DNA of 38,193 nt from a virus: positions 89,703 to 127,895 of the IMG/VR virus record IMGVR_UViG_3300048586_000134. One strand, 5' to 3'. Position numbers and translations under genes: made by a program. Positions 1-6,734 of this stretch are shown piece after piece. Under the pieces are notes generated by a model. The model had not been told where the DNA came from. It was given only the letters and a program-made list of their open reading frames with translations, and did not search any database. How positions within the stretch are numbered: position 1 is the first letter of the stretch; the number at the start of each line of letters is the position of its first letter.

Positions 1-2
1 AC

Positions 3-989
3 TTGGCAGCGGTTGAGGCCGTCAAGCGTTCGACCGACACCAACGAGATTATCTCCCTGATCAATCAGTATGGACTTCCTCGGGAAGTTCTGCCGACTCA
101 GGCGTTGAATGATCCGAAGGTGTGGGAGGCGCTCCTTTACGCAGGTAAGGGAATGCCGCTGACGGCGCTGGTTCGAAACCTCGGTACGATGTCCAAGATC
201 GGTCTGCTCACGCAGGGTTCGGATGCGTCTCGCTACGTGCTTGACCGTCTGGACGATCAGGATGGACTGCTCAAGTCGAGGATTCACCCAATCGATCTTC
301 TCAAGGCAAAGATGGTGTACGCAAACGGTCAGGGTCTCAAGTCGTCCGCGACGTGGACTCCTGTCCAGCCAGTTGTATACGTGCTTGAGACAGCGTTCTA
401 CAAGTCCTTCGGGAATGTAGAGCCGACCAACAAGCGTCTCTGCCTTGCGCTCGACGTTTCGGGATCGATGACTTCTGGTGAGCGCACTGGCTCATTCGCG
501 TGGTACGGCGCAGGCCGTGAGCCACTTGCGGGTGTTCCAGGGCTGTCTCCACGCATCGCTTCAGGCGCTCTGGCGCTGATTACGGCTCGTACGGAAAGGG
601 ACTACGAAATCTACGGATTTACGACGAACTATCGTCAGCTTAACATCAGCGGCCACGACTCGCTTGAGACGGTGCTGAAGAAGATCAGCGACCTTCCATT
701 CGGCGGAACCGATTGTGCGTTGCCGTTCCGAGAGGCACAGCGACAGAACAAGAAGTTCGATGCCTTTATCGTCTACACGGACTCCGAAACGGGTGGAGGT
801 AACCCTTCTGCCGCGCTTCGCCAGTACCGTGCATCGTCGGGAATCCATGATGCGAAGCTCATCGTGAACGCGATGGAAGCTAACAACTTCTCAATCGCTG
901 ATCCGAGAGACCGTAACATGCTTGACGTGGTTGGATTCGACACGGCTGCACCGCAGATCATGTCTGAGTTCATTCGAGGGGGTATCTAA
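3..989 (+). CDS. Ro60/TROVE-family RNA-binding protein, C-terminal part
   Basis: The frame is open to the left edge, so the first visible codon (TTG at 3) is probably internal and the N-terminus lies outside the window. Residues 1-140 look like the last helices of a TROVE ring (GKGMPLTALVRNLG, PIDLLKAKMVYANG). The rest is a von Willebrand A domain with the MIDAS motif DVSGSMTSG at 151, GGTDCALPF at 234 and YTDSETGGGNPS at 258, the Ro60 pattern. Known Ro60 proteins bind 3' ends of misfolded RNA in the ring and Y RNAs on its outside, and in bacteria assist RNA decay and rRNA maturation. Eleven Y RNA-like elements downstream on the same strand are the expected partners. The stop is followed by a promoter-like sequence at 999. 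Confidence 0.93.
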   Translation: MAAVEAVKRSTDTNEIISLINQYGLPREVLPTQALNDPKVWEALLYAGKGMPLTALVRNLGTMSKIGLLTQGSDASRYVLDRLDDQDGLLKSRIHPIDLLKAKMVYANGQGLKSSATWTPVQPVVYVLETAFYKSFGNVEPTNKRLCLALDVSGSMTSGERTGSFAWYGAGREPLAGVPGLSPRIASGALALITARTERDYEIYGFTTNYRQLNISGHDSLETVLKKISDLPFGGTDCALPFREAQRQNKKFDAFIVYTDSETGGGNPSAALRQYRASSGIHDAKLIVNAMEANNFSIADPRDRNMLDVVGFDTAAPQIMSEFIRGGI

Positions 990-998
990 GCCCTAGAT

Positions 999-1040
999 GG
1001 AAACTTTCAATCCGCTCGCCGCTACTGTACAGTACGAGGG
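999..1040 (+). promoter_or_regulatory. Promoter-like sequence, class 2
   Basis: GGAAACTTT followed after 15 nt by TACTGT lies just behind the Ro60 stop. The same GGAAACTTT-N15-TATACT arrangement, with identical spacing, occurs at 21338. I read it as a -35/-10 pair driving the genes from 1092 onward. The -10 here is a weak match and no start site is known. Confidence 0.4.
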
Positions 1041-1091
1041 TAAAACCTCGGAACATGTACGCCAGCGGGAGCGGACTGAAAGGGAACGAAA

Positions 1092-1508
1092 ATGGCTAGT
1101 TATATCCATGTGAACGCCGAGACCGATGAACAGGTCTCTGATGTTCTCGAACGATTACGTGGATCGGGCGTAGAGGTGGTCCATACGGGTGAAGACAACC
1201 CGATTTATGACGCACTCTTCTACGTTGCACGAATCAATTCAAAACTCGATAATCTTGGACAGCTACGACATCTGCACAAGATTCAAACGTCTCTTCAGAA
1301 GATCGAAGAAGCGCAGAGACAGGTTGGGACGTATTACCATACGCTCAACGTGGAAAAAAGTTACGAACAGGACGAACGCAGAAAATACTATATGGAGCTT
1401 GCTCGCACGTTAGGTGTAAAGCCCCAAATCAACTATCTCTACATGTCTCTCGATGCGATCAAGAGAGCGTTTGCAGCAGAAGTCGGGGCCATGAATGCAG
1501 AGGAGTAA
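1092..1508 (+). CDS. Hypothetical protein, 138 aa
   Basis: I do not recognise a family. It starts at ATG 1092 after AAGGGAACGAAA. The N-terminus (MASYIHVNAETDEQVSDVL) looks like a small alpha/beta domain, and residues 55-115 are charged and helical, possibly a coiled coil. It ends two bases before the thioredoxin-like gene, so the two are probably cotranscribed from the promoter-like site at 999. Confidence 0.75.
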   Translation: MASYIHVNAETDEQVSDVLERLRGSGVEVVHTGEDNPIYDALFYVARINSKLDNLGQLRHLHKIQTSLQKIEEAQRQVGTYYHTLNVEKSYEQDERRKYYMELARTLGVKPQINYLYMSLDAIKRAFAAEVGAMNAEE

Positions 1509-1510
1509 GC

Positions 1511-1741
1511 ATGAAGGTATTTACCGCGTCGTGGTGTGGACCATGCCAGACATACAAACAACAACTCGATGGGATGGATGTCGAGATTATCGATGTTGAG
1601 GAGAATATTCCTCTGGCAATCGAGTATCAGGCATATTCAGTACCCTTGACGGTTTTCGTCAAAGATGGTATGGTTACGCATAAGGTGAATGGGCCGATTC
1701 CTCGTCAAGAGGTTGAGGCGCTTCGAATGCAATACGAATAA
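1511..1741 (+). CDS. Thioredoxin/glutaredoxin-like protein, 76 aa
   Basis: A small thioredoxin-fold protein with the redox motif WCGPC at residues 8-12 and the expected cis-proline region YSVPLTVFV around residue 45. At 76 residues it matches the short glutaredoxin/NrdH-like proteins common in phages, which reduce ribonucleotide reductase or host disulfides. The substrate cannot be told from sequence. The ribosome site GAGGAG overlaps the end of the upstream gene. Confidence 0.88.
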   Translation: MKVFTASWCGPCQTYKQQLDGMDVEIIDVEENIPLAIEYQAYSVPLTVFVKDGMVTHKVNGPIPRQEVEALRMQYE

Positions 1742-1771
1742 CAATGCGGAGCGTCGAAAGGCGCTCCCTGA

Positions 1772-1846
1772 TGCGGGGTGGCGCAGAGGCAGCGCGTGGG
1801 TCTCATAAGCCCAAGGTCAGTCGTTCGAATCGACTCCCCGCCTCCA
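1772..1846 (+). tRNA. tRNA-Met (CAT)
   Basis: Cloverleaf with D-stem GCGC/GCGC, anticodon loop CTCATAA on stem TGGGT/GCCCA, T-arm AGTCG/CGACT, discriminator T and encoded CCA (1844-1846). Position 1 is T opposite C72, so the first pair is not formed, and the anticodon stem holds three G-C pairs. Both are reminiscent of initiator tRNAs, but the D-stem is C11:G24, not the usual initiator A11:U24. Initiator, elongator and Ile2 (modified CAT) cannot be separated with certainty. A GGAGCG/CGCTCC hairpin lies just upstream. Confidence 0.88.
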
Positions 1847-1859
1847 AGGAGGAGGAGCA

Positions 1860-2099
1860 ATGGCGGTTATTCTTCAGCTTAACAAGCCACGAAAGGTCAA
1901 CAATCTTCGTTGGCGCGTCACCTGTCATGACTGTGAGTCCTTGATTGGGCTTACGGAAGAGGACAAAAGCTACATTGTTGATGACGCCGATGGGTATGGA
2001 ACTGATCTGACGGTTCGTGTATCATGCTTTCGCTGTCCTGCGTGTCAGGCGGTGAATGTTTTCTCCTTCGATCCAAAACTTGCGGTAAAGATGCGGTAA
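1860..2099 (+). CDS. Small zinc-ribbon protein, 79 aa
   Basis: Starts at ATG 1860 after AAGGAGGAGGAG, only 13 bases behind the tRNA-Met. Two cysteine knuckles (CHDC near residue 22, CFRCPAC near 58) suggest one zinc ribbon. No catalytic motif is seen. It leads a run of small zinc-ribbon genes (also 2459 and 2661). Confidence 0.8.
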   Translation: MAVILQLNKPRKVNNLRWRVTCHDCESLIGLTEEDKSYIVDDADGYGTDLTVRVSCFRCPACQAVNVFSFDPKLAVKMR

Positions 2100-2108
2100 G
2101 GAGGGGTA

Positions 2109-2462
2109 ATGAAGGTAAATGATGCAGTCGCCTTGATCGATGTGCTGGCATGGGGTGGAAACTACCCAAAAGAGATACTCAAGATTGCGCGAGAGATTCT
2201 GGTCTGGTATAATGCCTATCTGGAATCTGTCACAATTGGCTCAAGCGGTATTTATCTCTTCTTCTTCAACCGCGAAGCAGACAAAGTTGCTCAGGTTTAC
2301 TTCAGCAGGCTCTTTCCTGAGTCGTACGAAGTTCGTTTCTACGACGTTGGCGCAGGTATTATTCCGAACTCAAAATATGGTAGTTTCAGACTGACGACGA
2401 GTCAGCAATACTGTCACTTGCATAAATTTCTCGATGATGGTATCATTCGGGAGGTGGCATGA
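2109..2462 (+). CDS. Hypothetical protein, 117 aa
   Basis: No family recognised. Starts at ATG 2109 after AAGGAGGGGTA, with an overall mixed alpha/beta composition and no signal peptide or membrane segment. Its last codon overlaps the start of the next gene (ATGATG at 2459), which suggests translational coupling between two zinc-ribbon genes. Confidence 0.75.
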   Translation: MKVNDAVALIDVLAWGGNYPKEILKIAREILVWYNAYLESVTIGSSGIYLFFFNREADKVAQVYFSRLFPESYEVRFYDVGAGIIPNSKYGSFRLTTSQQYCHLHKFLDDGIIREVA

Positions 2463-2674
2463 TGGTCCGCGTGATCAAAGAGGACAAAGAGTTCGAAATC
2501 CGTTGCACGGATTGCCTGCATCTCCTTGCTTACAAGCTCGAAGACATTGAAGATGTCTATGACTACGATTACACTGGTAGTCGAGACTATCTCGGTAAGG
2601 GTATCACATGTCCTGTTTGCCGTGAAAGGCTTGTTATTGGACACAAGAAGGAGGTTCGCCATGAAAATCATTAA
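2459..2674 (+). CDS. Small zinc-ribbon protein, 71 aa
   Basis: Starts at ATG 2459, overlapping the previous stop. CTDC near residue 18 and CPVC near 55 form a probable zinc ribbon, with a tyrosine/aspartate-rich linker between. The end overlaps the next gene by 14 bases. Function unknown. Confidence 0.78.
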   Translation: MMVRVIKEDKEFEIRCTDCLHLLAYKLEDIEDVYDYDYTGSRDYLGKGITCPVCRERLVIGHKKEVRHENH

Positions 2675-2930
2675 GCCGTCTCCGTTTGCGGATGAATGGA
2701 CTATGCAGGTTACCTGTCCACGTTGCAAGGCTGTCCTTGAGGTGAACAAAAACGATCTGACTGTCAATTATTACGATGATCAGCGTGAGGGTTCCTACTA
2801 CTCCTGCCATGCGACATGCATCTCCTGTCATCATCTTGTTTCGGTGAATGCGCCGAGAGACTTGCTTGAATATCTCTACAAGACGAGAGGGAACTCGAAT
2901 TCCTCGTCGTCCTACTACGATTATCGATAA
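2661..2930 (+). CDS. Small zinc-ribbon protein, 89 aa
   Basis: Start set at ATG 2661 because AAGGAGG lies just upstream. CPRC and CISCHH motifs make a zinc ribbon, and the C-terminus ends in a serine/tyrosine-rich tail. Third of three adjacent zinc-ribbon genes and coupled by overlap to the second. Confidence 0.75.
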   Translation: MKIIKPSPFADEWTMQVTCPRCKAVLEVNKNDLTVNYYDDQREGSYYSCHATCISCHHLVSVNAPRDLLEYLYKTRGNSNSSSSYYDYR

Positions 2931-2938
2931 GTAAATAT

Positions 2939-2967
2939 GGGTCAGTTGTCCGTGGTCGGGCATCGGA
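2939..2967 (+). pseudogene. 5' half of a tRNA-Tyr-like gene (remnant)
   Basis: GGGTCAG at 2939 equals the acceptor 5' strand of the intact tRNA-Tyr at 3366. The D-loop GTGGTC is identical, and the D-stem is still paired but with different bases (GTCC/GGGC versus TCCT/AGGA). The match stops before the anticodon, where the endonuclease gene at 2974 begins. I read this as the old 5' half of a tRNA split by insertion of that gene. Confidence 0.6.
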
Positions 2968-2973
2968 GGGAAT

Positions 2974-3366
2974 ATGAGTCTTTTACAGAAGAACACTAGA
3001 AAGCAGGGTGATGCAGGACTTGGACAGGCAATTGCCTATTTTACGTCTCTTGGCTACTCTGTTTCCCTTCCTCTCACCGAGAGTCAGCGTTATGACCTCA
3101 TTGTGGACGACGGAGAGAGTCTAAATCGAGTCGAAGTCAAAACTACGCGGAACAAGAAAAGCGATGCCGCGAGTTTTGTGGTACAACTTGCTACGAATGG
3201 TGGCAACCAAACATGGAACGGAACAATCCGAAAAATCTCCAAACTTGACAGCGACTATGTATTCGTGGTAACATCAGATGGAAGTCGGTATCTCATTCCA
3301 ACCGAACTTCTCGATGGTAAGCAGAATGTGACGCTTACCTCAAAATGGGATGAGTTCAAAATCTAG
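2974..3366 (+). CDS. PD-(D/E)XK homing endonuclease-like protein, 130 aa
   Basis: Resembles the group I intron-type PD-(D/E)XK nucleases. An N-terminal helix (KQGDAGLGQAIAYFTSLGY) is followed by the core YDLIVDDG...RVEVKTT, giving the D-x(n)-ExK active site at about residues 43-57. Length fits the family. The stop codon TAG shares its G with base 1 of the intact tRNA-Tyr, and a tRNA-Tyr 5' half lies directly upstream. No group I intron core is visible, so it appears free-standing with a tRNA gene as its target. Confidence 0.85.
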   Translation: MSLLQKNTRKQGDAGLGQAIAYFTSLGYSVSLPLTESQRYDLIVDDGESLNRVEVKTTRNKKSDAASFVVQLATNGGNQTWNGTIRKISKLDSDYVFVVTSDGSRYLIPTELLDGKQNVTLTSKWDEFKI

Positions 3367-3446
3367 GGTCAGCCTCCTGTGGTCAGGAATCCAATCTGTA
3401 AAATTGGCGCTCTTTAGCAATGCAAGTTCGATTCTTGTCTGGCCCA
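3366..3446 (+). tRNA. tRNA-Tyr (GTA)
   Basis: Acceptor GGGTCAG/CTGGCCC, D-stem TCCT/AGGA, anticodon loop CTGTAAA on CCAAT/ATTGG, long variable arm (GCT/AGC hairpin) as expected for Tyr, T-arm GCAAG/CTTGT, discriminator A, no CCA. The first base is the last base of the endonuclease stop codon, and a Y RNA-like element follows after one base. Confidence 0.93.
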
Positions 3447-3447
3447 C

Positions 3448-3543
3448 CGCTGAAAGCCGAGGTCACAGGGTTATCCATTGAGGGTCTTACTCGAAAGAGA
3501 TTACTGTCACGCATCTCCCTACGACGACGACTTGCTGGAAGCG
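3448..3543 (+). ncRNA. Y RNA-like RNA 1
   Basis: Terminal helix CGCT(GAA)AGC/GCT(GGA)AGCG, then CGAG, helix 2 AGGG/CCCT extended by GTC/GAC, then GTTATC. The 3' strand before the closing helix ends in ACTT. This is the Y RNA Ro60-binding layout (CGA - helix - GTTATC // CTT). Inside, CTC-GAAA-GAG is a capped acceptor-like hairpin. It follows tRNA-Tyr directly and is followed by TTTTT, so it may also terminate transcription. Confidence 0.7.
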
Positions 3544-3571
3544 TTTTTCTGTTATCATGGGGGTGGTTACC

Positions 3572-3715
3572 ATGTTGGAGGTGTTACTTGCCGTTAATCT
3601 GGTCTTGTTGATCAGACTCTATATCGGCCTAATAAGACACGAGAAAAAGACCGCCGAAATGACGGAGAAGATCGATGCGTTGGTGTACAGCGTTGCGAAT
3701 CTTCTGAACAAGTAA
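3572..3715 (+). CDS. Small single-pass membrane protein, 47 aa
   Basis: Start at ATG 3572 with GGGGGTGG upstream; an in-frame ATG at 3557 is possible but has no ribosome site. Residues 1-20 are a hydrophobic segment and the rest is a charged helix (HEKKTAEMTEKIDALVYSV). It precedes pnuC by 12 bases and probably shares its transcript. Function unknown. Confidence 0.65.
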   Translation: MLEVLLAVNLVLLIRLYIGLIRHEKKTAEMTEKIDALVYSVANLLNK

Positions 3716-3727
3716 AAGGAGAGGAAG

Positions 3728-4339
3728 ATGACATTCGCGATTGATCAACTCTTTACGACGTGGTGGGAGTTTTTTGGGGTCATAACGGGCATTCTGAGCG
3801 TGGCGTTCCTGCTACCGACGAAACACCCTCGACTTCAATACCTGAATTGGCCTGCGGGTGTCATGACAGCGGCAATCTACACGTACATCTTCACCGAATG
3901 GGAGTTGTACGGTAACGCCGCATTACAAGTCTATTTCGTGCTCGTTTGTCTGGTTGGTGCGTGGACATGGAGAGGGCAGTTGCGGGGTCTCGTCAGTGAC
4001 GTTCCCGAAATTCCCATCACGACCTGTCCGTGGTCTGAAGTCTGGAAAGCAGGACTCTTTGCTCTGGCTATCTCGATTCCGATCATCGGCGTACTTACCC
4101 TGACAAATGACGCGCATCCAATTCCAGATGGTGCGATGGTTGCTCTGTCAGCCGCCGCAATCTGGCTTCAACTCAAGAAATACGTTCAGTCGTGGTTCTT
4201 CTGGATCGCGGTTGATTGTATTGCCATTCCGCTACACGCCTCCCAAGGTTTAGGCGCAACCGCAGCACTCTATGCTATTTACATGGCAATGTGCTTCGTT
4301 GGTTACAGACAGTGGGCGAAAGAAGCGGCAAATGGCTAA
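3728..4339 (+). CDS. pnuC: PnuC-type nicotinamide riboside transporter
   Basis: 203 aa integral membrane protein with about seven hydrophobic segments and PnuC-like features: FGVITGILSVAFL near the N-terminus, NWPAGVMTAAIYTYIF, and a tryptophan-rich GAWTWRGQL loop. PnuC proteins move nicotinamide riboside across the membrane by facilitated diffusion, and phosphorylation inside traps it. The next two genes overlap or abut, ending with a NadR-like enzyme that could do that trapping. Start ATG 3728 follows AAGGAGAGGAAG. Confidence 0.9.
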   Translation: MTFAIDQLFTTWWEFFGVITGILSVAFLLPTKHPRLQYLNWPAGVMTAAIYTYIFTEWELYGNAALQVYFVLVCLVGAWTWRGQLRGLVSDVPEIPITTCPWSEVWKAGLFALAISIPIIGVLTLTNDAHPIPDGAMVALSAAAIWLQLKKYVQSWFFWIAVDCIAIPLHASQGLGATAALYAIYMAMCFVGYRQWAKEAANG

Positions 4340-4829
4340 CATTATTCTCTTAAGAGGAACCCCGCTAAGTGGGAAAACGACCTTTGCTCAGAAAGCTGTG
4401 CTTGAGAGCAACGGTACATTAAAACTGGTCTCGAAGGACGCCTTAAGGCATATGTGTGACACCGATAATCGATTTGGTAACACACAGGCAAAAGAATACA
4501 CCGAACTTCGAGACCAGCTAATCTCCTTCTGGACTAAGCGCTTCTATAATGTGATCGTAGATGAGACCTTTGCGCGATTCGAAGATATTTACGAGGTTCG
4601 TAAGAAATTCATCTTTGACTCGCCTTGGAATATGTGCACCATTTACGACATGCCGCTCCTGTCACTAGACGAGCTAATTGACCGTGATCGTGAACGGGCA
4701 GAGCGCATTGGGCGTCGAATCGGTGCCGAAGAGTTAGCCGAGTATCATCGGCTCATTACGGAGTGGCCGACGAGGAAGTATCCTTCGTGGGAAAACCAAC
4801 GCCGCTGGGAGGAGGAGAAACATGTTTAA
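4332..4829 (+). CDS. P-loop kinase, polynucleotide kinase-like, 165 aa
   Basis: Start set at ATG 4332, overlapping the pnuC stop by 8 bases. Walker A GTPLSGKTTF lies at residues 9-18, and VDETFARFED resembles the lid/substrate region of phage polynucleotide kinases. No 3'-phosphatase domain is present. Family members phosphorylate nucleic-acid 5' ends or small metabolites. Position between pnuC and nadR allows a role in nucleoside phosphorylation, while the PNK resemblance would suit tRNA repair. I cannot decide between them. It overlaps nadR by 8 bases. Confidence 0.75.
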   Translation: MANIILLRGTPLSGKTTFAQKAVLESNGTLKLVSKDALRHMCDTDNRFGNTQAKEYTELRDQLISFWTKRFYNVIVDETFARFEDIYEVRKKFIFDSPWNMCTIYDMPLLSLDELIDRDRERAERIGRRIGAEELAEYHRLITEWPTRKYPSWENQRRWEEEKHV

Positions 4830-5877
4830 GCATGGGATTGTTGCAGGGAAATTCTGGCCGCTGCACAAGGGACATGACGCCCTCATTCGTACAGCCTTGC
4901 GGCAGTGCGAACGCGTCACCGTCTTTGTGGTTTGGCTTGGCGATCAGGAACCAAGTGGTTTGACGCGTCAGGCATGGGTGCAAGCTGCCTATCCGCAAGC
5001 AGATGTACGACTTGTGGTGGATATCTGTACTGATGATAACCATCCAGACTCGTCAGTGACGTGGGCTGAGTACACGAAGGACATTCTCGAAGGCGATCTT
5101 CCCGATGCGGTCTTCTCGTCTGAGCCGTACGGAACATGGTGGGCTGCAAATATGGGAGCGCAGCACGTTCAGGTCAACCTGAATCGTAGCTACTTCCCGA
5201 TTAGTGGAACCATGATACGAAGTGATCCATATAAGTACTTTCACTACATCCATCCGATTGCGCGTGCGTACTACAACAAGCGCGTTCTCGTGGTAGGTGC
5301 TGAATCGACAGGCAAGACAACGCTATGCGCTGATCTTGCAATCGACTACTCTACGGTCTTTGTGCCTGAGTATGGTCGTATCTATGTCGAGAACAAGGCA
5401 TCTCGCGATGGTGTTGATGAGCGTGCCTGTTTTGGCGAAATCGTGAATCGACAGCTTCGTATGGAAGAAGAATATCTGAAAGACGCAAATCGCGTCCTTT
5501 TCTGCGACACTGATCTTTTCACAACGTCTCTCTGGTGGGAGCGTTGGATGGGAACGGGCTATGACCGTCTCTGGAATACGATTCAGACGATGGGGATCGA
5601 GCATGCGCATAAATATGATCTTGTACTCGTGATGGATCATGAAGGAACCGAGTGGGTTGATGACGGATTCCGCGATCAGCGTGATACGCGTGCGTGGTTT
5701 ACGGAGAACCTTGAAAACTTCTTCCGTTCGGTTGTTGTAAAAGAGTTCTACCCGACAGATGAGCGTCCACTCAATGTGGTCAAGCTGTCTGGCTCATGGG
5801 AAGAGCGTCACAAGACGGCGATTGCCGCTGTGAACGAGATTTTCGGTCAAACGGAGGCATTGCTTCCAAGGAGTTAA
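4822..5877 (+). CDS. nadR: NadR-like NMN adenylyltransferase / ribosylnicotinamide kinase
   Basis: Two fused domains. Residues 1-140 are a nucleotidyltransferase with the HxGH motif HKGH at 15-18 and ISGTMIRSD at 127-135. Residues 150-351 are a kinase with Walker A GAESTGKTT at 159-167. Known NadR enzymes phosphorylate nicotinamide riboside to NMN and then adenylate it to NAD+. The N-terminal repressor helix-turn-helix of enterobacterial NadR is absent, as in most phage forms. With PnuC this makes a complete two-step NAD+ salvage route from imported riboside, which may offset NAD+ depletion during infection or by defence systems. Confidence 0.93.
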   Translation: MFKHGIVAGKFWPLHKGHDALIRTALRQCERVTVFVVWLGDQEPSGLTRQAWVQAAYPQADVRLVVDICTDDNHPDSSVTWAEYTKDILEGDLPDAVFSSEPYGTWWAANMGAQHVQVNLNRSYFPISGTMIRSDPYKYFHYIHPIARAYYNKRVLVVGAESTGKTTLCADLAIDYSTVFVPEYGRIYVENKASRDGVDERACFGEIVNRQLRMEEEYLKDANRVLFCDTDLFTTSLWWERWMGTGYDRLWNTIQTMGIEHAHKYDLVLVMDHEGTEWVDDGFRDQRDTRAWFTENLENFFRSVVVKEFYPTDERPLNVVKLSGSWEERHKTAIAAVNEIFGQTEALLPRS

Positions 5878-5881
5878 CACT

Positions 5882-5941
5882 ATGTATATCGGCATTGGTA
5901 CACTACTCATCATTATCATTCTGCTCATTCTTCTTTTCTAG
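5882..5941 (+). CDS. Membrane microprotein, 19 aa
   Basis: ATG 5882 sits behind AAGGAG and encodes a single very hydrophobic stretch (GTLLIIIILLILLF). Similar one-helix microproteins with good ribosome sites recur in this window. A GGAGGC/GCCTCC hairpin with loop TTCGC follows at once, without a T-run. Confidence 0.5.
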   Translation: MYIGIGTLLIIIILLILLF

Positions 5942-5961
5942 GAGGCTTCGCGCCTCCATCT

Positions 5962-6034
5962 GCCGCGTAAGCTATTGTGGAACAGCAGCCGACTTTTAAT
6001 CGGCAGACGGCGGGTTCGATGCCTGCACGCGGTA
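5962..6034 (+). tRNA. tRNA-Lys (TTT)
   Basis: Acceptor GCCGCGT/ACGCGGT, D-arm GCT/AGC with GTGG in the loop, anticodon loop CTTTTAA on GCCGA/TCGGC, T-arm GCGGG/CCTGC, discriminator A, no CCA. An HNH gene begins 14 bases downstream. Its anticodon loop is the same as that in the tRNA-mimic of the Y RNA-like element at 10861. Confidence 0.92.
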
Positions 6035-6048
6035 CAGGGATTTTGCGT

Positions 6049-6375
6049 ATGGTGAACAAGACACGAATACGATCTGAGCTAAAGTCATGGTTTTACACAC
6101 TCAAGAGTCAATGTGCCTGTGTAGACTGTGGAGAAGCGCATCCAGCGTGTCTTGATTTCCATCACCGTAATCCTCGACATAAGGTTATGTCTGTCTCTGA
6201 GATGGTGAACCTGTGTTTTTCAAAGGACGACATTATTACAGAGATTATGAAATGTGATTCGCTGTGTGCGAATTGCCACCGAAAGCGGCATTGGGCCGAA
6301 GGAGGTTATTATGGAAAACGACATTCAACGCGTCGAGGTAGACGTGATCTACGTGCTTCGGAACAACGATGGTGA
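6049..6375 (+). CDS. HNH homing endonuclease, about 108 aa
   Basis: Start ATG 6049 follows AGGGA. The HNH core reads CVDCG ... CLDFHHRN ... CDSLCANCHRKRH, with two zinc knuckles and the DFHH catalytic histidines. It belongs to the same subfamily as the genes at 9525 and 21891. The frame runs 65 bases into the next gene, so the last 20 residues are probably not needed. It lies between the two lysine tRNAs. Confidence 0.85.
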   Translation: MVNKTRIRSELKSWFYTLKSQCACVDCGEAHPACLDFHHRNPRHKVMSVSEMVNLCFSKDDIITEIMKCDSLCANCHRKRHWAEGGYYGKRHSTRRGRRDLRASEQRW

Positions 6376-6538
6376 TCTGTTCACGAAGTCAGAGTTGACA
6401 CGGAATACCTTCGTCGGGTATCTTACGGTAGACGCAGCGAGACGAGCGCGTGCGCATGCCAATAAAGTCGGGTATAATCCGCCATTCGAGATTGTACCAA
6501 TCCAAGTTTCGTCACTAGGCTTCACCCAAGAAGTCTAG
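6311..6538 (+). CDS. Hypothetical protein, 75 aa
   Basis: Start set at ATG 6311 because of GAAGGAGGTT just upstream. The product is mixed alpha/beta (VEVDVIYVLRNNDGDLFTKS) with no recognised family. It overlaps the end of the HNH gene and its stop lies at the promoter box of the tRNA-Lys(CTT) unit. Confidence 0.7.
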   Translation: MENDIQRVEVDVIYVLRNNDGDLFTKSELTRNTFVGYLTVDAARRARAHANKVGYNPPFEIVPIQVSSLGFTQEV

Positions 6539-6539
6539 A

Positions 6540-6579
6540 TGTCGCCAAAATCAAACGTATCGCATATGATAGTATGTGA
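6540..6579 (+). promoter_or_regulatory. tRNA promoter box, copy a
   Basis: TGTCGCCAAAA, a 10-nt unconserved spacer, then CGCATATGATAGTATGTGA. Copies at 10993 and 16734 keep the same spacer length and nearly identical ends. TATGAT can serve as -10. The -35 side is not canonical. It lies six bases before tRNA-Lys(CTT), so transcription would start almost at the tRNA 5' end. Confidence 0.75.
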
Positions 6580-6584
6580 TACAT

Positions 6585-6655
6585 GCTTCCTTAGCTGAGT
6601 GGCTTAGCAACTGGCTCTTAACCAGTAGAGCGGAGTTCGATCCTCCGAGGGGGCA
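6585..6655 (+). tRNA. tRNA-Lys (CTT)
   Basis: Acceptor GCTTCCT/AGGGGGC with G-T pairs, D-arm GCT/AGC, anticodon loop CTCTTAA on ACTGG/CCAGT, T-arm CGGAG/CTCCG, discriminator A, no CCA. First gene behind promoter box a, followed after four bases by tRNA-His and the RNase P RNA. Confidence 0.9.
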
Positions 6656-6659
6656 CTAT

Positions 6660-6734
6660 GGTGGGTGTAGCCTAATGGTAAGGCGAACGGCTGTGAACCG
6701 TGCTATTCGAGTTCGATCCTCGACATTCACCCCA
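6660..6734 (+). tRNA. tRNA-His (GTG)
   Basis: G-1 (6660) faces C73 as required for histidine tRNAs. Acceptor GTGGGTG/CATTCAC, anticodon loop CTGTGAA, T-arm TCGAG/CTCGA, encoded CCA at 6732-6734. The CCA is at the same time the start of helix P1 of the RNase P RNA, so maturation of the two RNAs must compete or be ordered. Confidence 0.93.

Noticed and set aside
2974-3366. Group I intron carrying the PD-(D/E)XK gene in tRNA-Tyr
   Set aside because: Only about 35 non-coding bases lie upstream and one base downstream of the gene, too little for an intron; the downstream tRNA is complete by itself.
3420-3611. 63-codon frame across tRNA-Tyr and the first Y RNA-like element
   Set aside because: It overlaps two RNA genes and its product has no protein-like pattern; the real small gene there starts at 3572.
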